A stretch of 16,438 bases of DNA from Candidatus Parcubacteria bacterium (GTDB taxonomy: Bacteria > Patescibacteriota > Minisyncoccia > Phycocordibacterales > UBA12088), in assembly GCA_003694545.1 (NCBI GenBank), contig RFKD01000058.1:1-16438 (forward strand). The letters run 5' to 3'. A model generated the notes under the pieces. The model was not told the DNA's origin. It saw nothing but the letters and a program-made list of their open reading frames with translations, and made no database searches. The position numbers and the translations under genes are program-made. Of the stretch, positions 14,035-16,438 are shown piece by piece (within the stretch, counting starts at the first letter, position 1; every line of letters begins with the position of its first letter).

Positions 14035-14365
14035 AACTGTTCGTCCCGACGCTGGAGAAGAAGAATTGCTGGGTTGGTGTGATGGGGATTGGCGCGTTTC
14101 CAGCAGGAGCCGCCCCGATAGCGATGACGGAAACCATCTGGTAGGTGATGCCGTTCACCACGACTGTTCCGTGTGTCTTTCTGGTGCTCTCCTCAAAAAT
14201 GAGGACGACGGGTCCGCAAGCGAAATAACCTTCCGCTTGGTTGACCGCCATCACGGCGGTTTCTCGCGAAACACGCGCCTTCTCGGCGAGCATCGTGAGC
14301 TGTTCGAGGGTGTCGCAGGCAACGCTAACAACCCAGACCATCGCTATAAGTACCAGTTCCTGCAT
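14033..14365 (-). CDS. Small exported protein of unknown function (possible lipoprotein)
   Basis: The 110-residue protein starts with a hydrophobic signal, MQELVLIAMVWVVSVAC; the VAC end could be a weak lipobox, placing C17 at the mature N-terminus. The rest is soluble with a short helical part (LEQLTMLAEKARVSRETAVMAVNQA) and then a beta-rich part (CGPVVLIFEESTRKTHGTVVVNGITYQMVSV). I recognise no family. It has one of the few classical ribosome binding sites in the window (GGAGAG, 6 bases before the ATG) and a promoter at 14404-14431, both unlike the leaderless housekeeping genes. A CAAGGAAC/GTTCCTTG hairpin sits in its 5' leader (14382-14401). Together these suggest a gene acquired from elsewhere. 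Confidence 0.5.
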   Translation of the reverse strand: MQELVLIAMVWVVSVACDTLEQLTMLAEKARVSRETAVMAVNQAEGYFACGPVVLIFEESTRKTHGTVVVNGITYQMVSVIAIGAAPAGNAPIPITPTQQFFFSSVGTNS

Positions 14366-14403
14366 CGTTTTCTCTCCTTCGCAAGGAACGGGGGTTCCTT
14401 GTT

Positions 14404-14431
14404 ATTCTACCACCACTTGCGAAGCTGGCAA
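14404..14431 (-). promoter_or_regulatory. Promoter of the small exported protein gene
   Basis: On the minus strand TTGCCA (14431-14426), a 16-base spacer and TAGAAT (14409-14404) precede the gene. It overlaps, in divergent orientation, the promoter of the candidate small RNA. Confidence 0.5.
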
Positions 14432-14444
14432 GGCGTGCTACACT
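14417..14444 (+). promoter_or_regulatory. Promoter of the candidate small RNA
   Basis: TTGCGA (14417-14422), a 16-base spacer and TACACT (14439-14444), with TGC directly ahead of the -10, predict a start near 14451. Confidence 0.55.
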
Positions 14445-14450
14445 AGAAGC

Positions 14451-14508
14451 GGACATGACAGCCTCCCCGTATTCACTTGCCCCGCGCGCCGCGCGGGGCT
14501 TTTTTTTT
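14451..14508 (+). ncRNA. Candidate small RNA, possible scoutRNA of the CRISPR system
   Basis: The roughly 58-base transcription unit is bounded by a good promoter and a very strong terminator. Its 5' half contains CCTCCCCG (14462-14469), which is perfectly complementary to positions 11-18 (CGGGGAGG) of the repeat of array 2. Type V-C and V-D effectors need a short untranslated 'scoutRNA' with only a few bases complementary to the repeat, and such an RNA is expected near cas1 and the array. An ATG at 14455 opens a frame that runs through the terminator and is not convincing. The match is short and GC-rich, so chance is possible; the promoter and terminator are the firmer evidence. Confidence 0.4.
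14480..14508 (+). terminator. Strong rho-independent terminator of the small RNA
   Basis: CCCCGCGC (14480-14487), loop GCC and GCGCGGGG (14491-14498) form a perfect 8-bp GC stem, followed by C and nine Ts (14500-14508). This is the best terminator in the window. Confidence 0.9.
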
Positions 14509-14591
14509 ACGCTAGCCACACGAACAATCGTACCGGCGTCTTCCTCCTCAAAAAGTATTGACATTTTGAACATTTATTTGCGTTATGCGTG

Positions 14592-14629
14592 CTTCTGCCG
14601 CGCGGAAGCGGCACGGAAGAGAATTTTTT
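14592..14629 (+). other. Structured hairpin with T-run in the gap before cas1
   Basis: CTTC (14592-14595) pairs with GAAG (14616-14619) and GCCGC (14597-14601) with GCGGC (14608-14612), followed by AGAATTTTTT. It could be a terminator or the body of a small RNA. A perfect TTGACA lies at 14559-14564, but no convincing -10 follows it. Confidence 0.35.
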
Positions 14630-14687
14630 GTGAGCATAGGGGGAACAGGGAAAGTGAGCGGAATGGTATGTATGGCTAGCTTGAACC

Positions 14688-14731
14688 CTGAGGGCATTTC
14701 CTTACTAACCTTAGGGCGTTTCCTTACTCGT
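14688..14731. repeat. Two tandem 22-bp direct repeats (operator- or iteron-like)
   Basis: The units 14688-14709 and 14710-14731 are directly adjacent and match at 17 of 22 positions, with a core AGGGC(A/G)TTTCCTTACT matching at 15 of 16. The second unit runs into a palindrome, CCTTAC-TC-GTAAGG (14722-14735). A two-helical-turn period suggests a tandem protein-binding site. Confidence 0.6.
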
Positions 14732-14742
14732 AAGGGGGAGGT

Positions 14743-14850
14743 GTGATTGTTTGGTGCGTGTTGCAAGATTATCTTCAAGCTCACTCTTTGCTCAAGACGC
14801 ACAGAGGAACAATGCGCACAATAACTTCATATGTAGAGGAGGATAAGTAA
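14743..14850 (+). CDS. Possible 35-residue peptide
   Basis: GTG 14743 opens a frame to TAA 14850 reading MIVWCVLQDYLQAHSLLKTH and RGTMRTITSYVEEDK. GGGGGAGG ends one base before the GTG, the same tight spacing seen before the Ada-like gene at 6529. The tandem repeats lie directly upstream and could regulate it. No family is recognised. The frame is short enough to be chance, and the strand opposite may instead matter as an antisense RNA (see the finding at 14838). Confidence 0.22.
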   Translation: MIVWCVLQDYLQAHSLLKTHRGTMRTITSYVEEDK

Positions 14851-14884
14851 AGGTTAGTCTTGTCTGTCTCCTCTTGTACCGCCA

Positions 14885-15997
14885 TCACTTTTCAAGACTA
14901 CGCGCCTCCGACCAAAAGTCTGTGGGGCCAGCAGATCGCCCGTACAAAACATATCCAGCTTTTCGCGGTCTTCCTCCACGCGGTCTTGCTGGCAGAGGAG
15001 GCATCATCCGTGCCGCGTCACCTACGAGGTACGCGCGTAGCGCCAGGACATTGCCGTGGAGGAGTTCTTGAAAAGTAACAATTTGGCGTGTGGCATCGGT
15101 GTAAACTCGCTCGTCCATCAGGCGCTCCACCACGCGTATGGCAAAACCAACATATGAGTGTTCTGGAACAGGATCGCCGTCTTCTTGAGCCGCACGGAGT
15201 GCTTGAAATATCGCGCGTTCAATGTAGCCGCGATAGGGTTCCATAATGTCATAAACTAATGCAGGGTAATTTGTCGGATCATGAAGAAAGCCATGTTGAG
15301 GCGAAAGGCGATGATACAACACCCAACGCAAAATAATTCCGGCGACAAATTTAGAAACAGCATCGAGCGCGTCGGAAAGAGGATGTGGTTTTTGGCGGCG
15401 GGAAGATTCGGGGAAACCGAGCTCGTTGTAGTAGCGCTGCCAATACCAGCGTGCATGATGTGCTTCGCGTACGCGCATCTGTTCTACGCTCAAATAATTC
15501 CCCTGAAAATCGGAAGGAAAGGGGATGAGCCATGACATACCTTGGAATTTCGCCTTCAAGAGGGCTCGGGCAATGTGATACCGTTTCTTTTGGTTTTCAC
15601 GAAAGAGAATTTGCCGTGTGAGGATATCCGTTGTTCCTGTTGTTATACTCGGCACAACCCACACAGCCTGAAATATATTCCGCCGATGGATAATGAGTGG
15701 TACGCGTTCTTTAACGCACCGATCAAGAAACTCTTGCGAGAGGTCGCATACGCTTCCGTAGAATAAAATGCTGTGTATCCGATCCCAACTCAAAGAGACT
15801 TCTCCTCCGTTGTACGAGAAGCACACTTCATCTTTTTTCATTGCAATATTGCGCGTGTAGGGAAGCCAAAGAGGGATGCGTTTGCCCCGCCGGAACCTTA
15901 AAGGGGTGGCGCGCGTGTCTTCAATTGAGGCGTCATGAGTGCTTTGCGCGCTTTGTATTTCTTCTATTGAAGCGTGTTGCGCCCTGTTTAAACTCAT
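14885..15997 (-). CDS. cas1: CRISPR-associated endonuclease/integrase Cas1 (type V-C/V-D-like, without Cas2)
   Basis: Cas1 integrates new spacers next to the leader. From ATG 15997 the protein has 370 residues. After a ~40-residue extension with two near copies of ASIEE/ASIED, the N-terminal beta-domain begins (RIPLWLPYTRNIAMKKDEVCFSYNGG...LSWDRIHSILFYG). The catalytic domain keeps all three metal ligands: Glu178 in VREAHHARWYW, His239 in SPQHGFLH and Asp250 in LVYDIMEPYRGYIE. The C-terminus is extended and basic (PARPRGGRPRKAGYVLYGRS). TTG 16030 would give 381 residues but starts within the duplicated block; no Shine-Dalgarno sequence helps to decide. No Cas2 follows: downstream lie only short sequences. 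Array 2 starts about 200 bases upstream, divergently oriented. Cas1 without Cas2, plus short spacers, is the pattern of type V-C/V-D loci. Confidence 0.92.
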   Translation of the reverse strand: MSLNRAQHASIEEIQSAQSTHDASIEDTRATPLRFRRGKRIPLWLPYTRNIAMKKDEVCFSYNGGEVSLSWDRIHSILFYGSVCDLSQEFLDRCVKERVPLIIHRRNIFQAVWVVPSITTGTTDILTRQILFRENQKKRYHIARALLKAKFQGMSWLIPFPSDFQGNYLSVEQMRVREAHHARWYWQRYYNELGFPESSRRQKPHPLSDALDAVSKFVAGIILRWVLYHRLSPQHGFLHDPTNYPALVYDIMEPYRGYIERAIFQALRAAQEDGDPVPEHSYVGFAIRVVERLMDERVYTDATRQIVTFQELLHGNVLALRAYLVGDAARMMPPLPARPRGGRPRKAGYVLYGRSAGPTDFWSEARSLEK

Positions 15998-16008
15998 ACG
16001 CTGCTTAT

Positions 16009-16081
16009 GAGAAGCCTGAACCTTCAACAAGCGGTGTGTTCACAATAAAATATACTTTACAAAAAGTCAAGTCTGTTTTGT
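16009..16081. repeat. Duplicated promoter/start block, copy B (upstream of cas1)
   Basis: This is the 73-base counterpart of 13462-13536. On the minus strand it holds TTGACT (16070-16065), the -10-like boxes TATATT (16054-16049) and TATTGT (16047-16042), and GTG 16043, which opens VNTPLVEGSGFS and then stops at 16005. That peptide matches the first codons of the unknown gene, so cas1 now follows a truncated copy of that gene's start. Confidence 0.85.
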
Positions 16082-16240
16082 TTCTCCGTCCCACTCCTTT
16101 TACTGGCACTTGCAAATTCATATGAAACCTGCGAAAATGCAAACAGAGCGAAATGTGTATGTTTTAAGGGAATTTCAGACCCATTTTCGCGATTGACTTG
16201 AGCACTTTGAAAAGCTTTTCGGGGAAAGAATGTAAATTCT
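16082..16240 (+). other. AT-rich leader region of CRISPR array 2
   Basis: This 159-base gap lies between the cas1 promoter block and the first repeat, on the side where a leader is expected, because transcription in the repeat-to-spacer order runs left to right. It holds TTGACT (16194-16199) and a 12-base palindrome GAAAAGCTTTTC (16209-16220) shortly before the array, followed by TCGGGGAAAGAA, which vaguely resembles part of a repeat. CCTTTT at 16096-16101 complements AAAAGG of the repeat. No gene is seen. Confidence 0.5.
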
Positions 16241-16438
16241 CCCCGAGATTCGGGGAGGAAAAGGCACATTATTGGATTACCAGCCCCGAGATTCGGGGAG
16301 GAAAAGGCATCGCAAAGAAGATTAGTCCCCGAGATTCGGGGAGGAAAAGGCAACTTAAAAAAGTTGGCTCCCCCGAGATTCGGGGAGGAAAAGGCACGCG
16401 CTTTGACGCCTATCCCCGAGATTCGGGGAGGAAAAGGC
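16241..16438 (+). CRISPR. CRISPR array 2: 25-base repeats, 18-19-base spacers (runs off the window)
   Basis: Five identical 25-base repeats lie at 16241-16265, 16284-16308, 16327-16351, 16371-16395 and 16414-16438. Each begins CCCCGAGATTCGGGG (a 6-bp stem CCCCGA/TCGGGG with a 3-base loop) and ends GGAAAAGGC. The four spacers are 18, 18, 19 and 18 bases. The array reaches the last base of the window and probably continues. Both lengths are far below those of most CRISPR types and fit type V-C/V-D. From memory, Cas12d (CasY) repeats share the length, the CCGA-type stem and the AAGGC 3' end. The repeat identity shows recent or ongoing activity, in contrast to array 1. Confidence 0.97.

Noticed and set aside
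14743..14850. The frame starting MIVWCVLQDY as a missing Cas2
   Set aside because: At 35 residues it lacks the ferredoxin-like fold length and the Asp-containing first strand of Cas2; the likeness ends after four residues.
16204..16236. A degenerate sixth repeat (TCGGGGAAAGAA) before array 2
   Set aside because: Only a dozen bases resemble the repeat and the 5' stem half is missing; described as part of the leader instead.

Overview
The window looks like a chromosome segment from a Candidate Phyla Radiation (Patescibacteria) bacterium, probably of the Parcubacteria type. The evidence is compact, mostly monocistronic housekeeping genes, tRNAs without an encoded CCA, a DnaQ-like exonuclease of a type I associate with these lineages, and CRISPR repeats that match, from memory, those of Cas12d (CasY, type V-D) loci known mainly from these organisms. 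No database search was possible, so the taxonomy is inference.

The left two thirds (about 1-12150) is housekeeping DNA. On the plus strand lie the 3' end of dprA, serS, an FtsQ/DivIB-like gene, tRNA-Thr and a bifunctional (p)ppGpp synthetase/hydrolase. On the minus strand follow parB, tRNA-Trp and rpmG. Then, on the plus strand, come an Ada-type metal-binding membrane protein, an exonuclease, a GH15 glycosidase that has lost its catalytic core, a YihY/BrkB membrane protein, a LOG-family protein, a badly frameshifted ROK kinase and a 43-residue membrane peptide. DoxX and a secreted lytic transglycosylase-like protein follow on the minus strand. Two genome habits show here: many -10 boxes sit 6-9 bases before the start codon (leaderless mRNAs), and long near-perfect palindromes lie inside coding regions, always in linkers or near N-termini.

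The right third (about 12160-16438) is a CRISPR-cas region. A short, degenerate array (12400-12512) lies 3.7 kb from a clean array (16241 to the window edge). Both have 25-base repeats and spacers of only 18-20 bases in the same orientation. A complete Cas1 with all three catalytic residues lies next to the clean array, and no Cas2 is visible. Short repeats, short spacers and Cas1 without Cas2 are the features of type V-C/V-D 'mini-integrase' systems; the effector (Cas12d is predicted) is not in the window and would have to lie beyond the right edge. Between the arrays are two frameshifted MarR-like regulators, a frameshifted unknown gene, a small exported protein, and a roughly 58-base promoter-to-terminator small RNA with an 8-base complement to the CRISPR repeat, which is a candidate scoutRNA. 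A 73-75 bp promoter-bearing block is duplicated upstream of cas1 and of the unknown gene.

The housekeeping genes are mostly intact, whereas frameshifts cluster in the ROK gene and the inter-array genes. This suggests real decay of accessory genes, though local assembly error cannot be excluded without reads.
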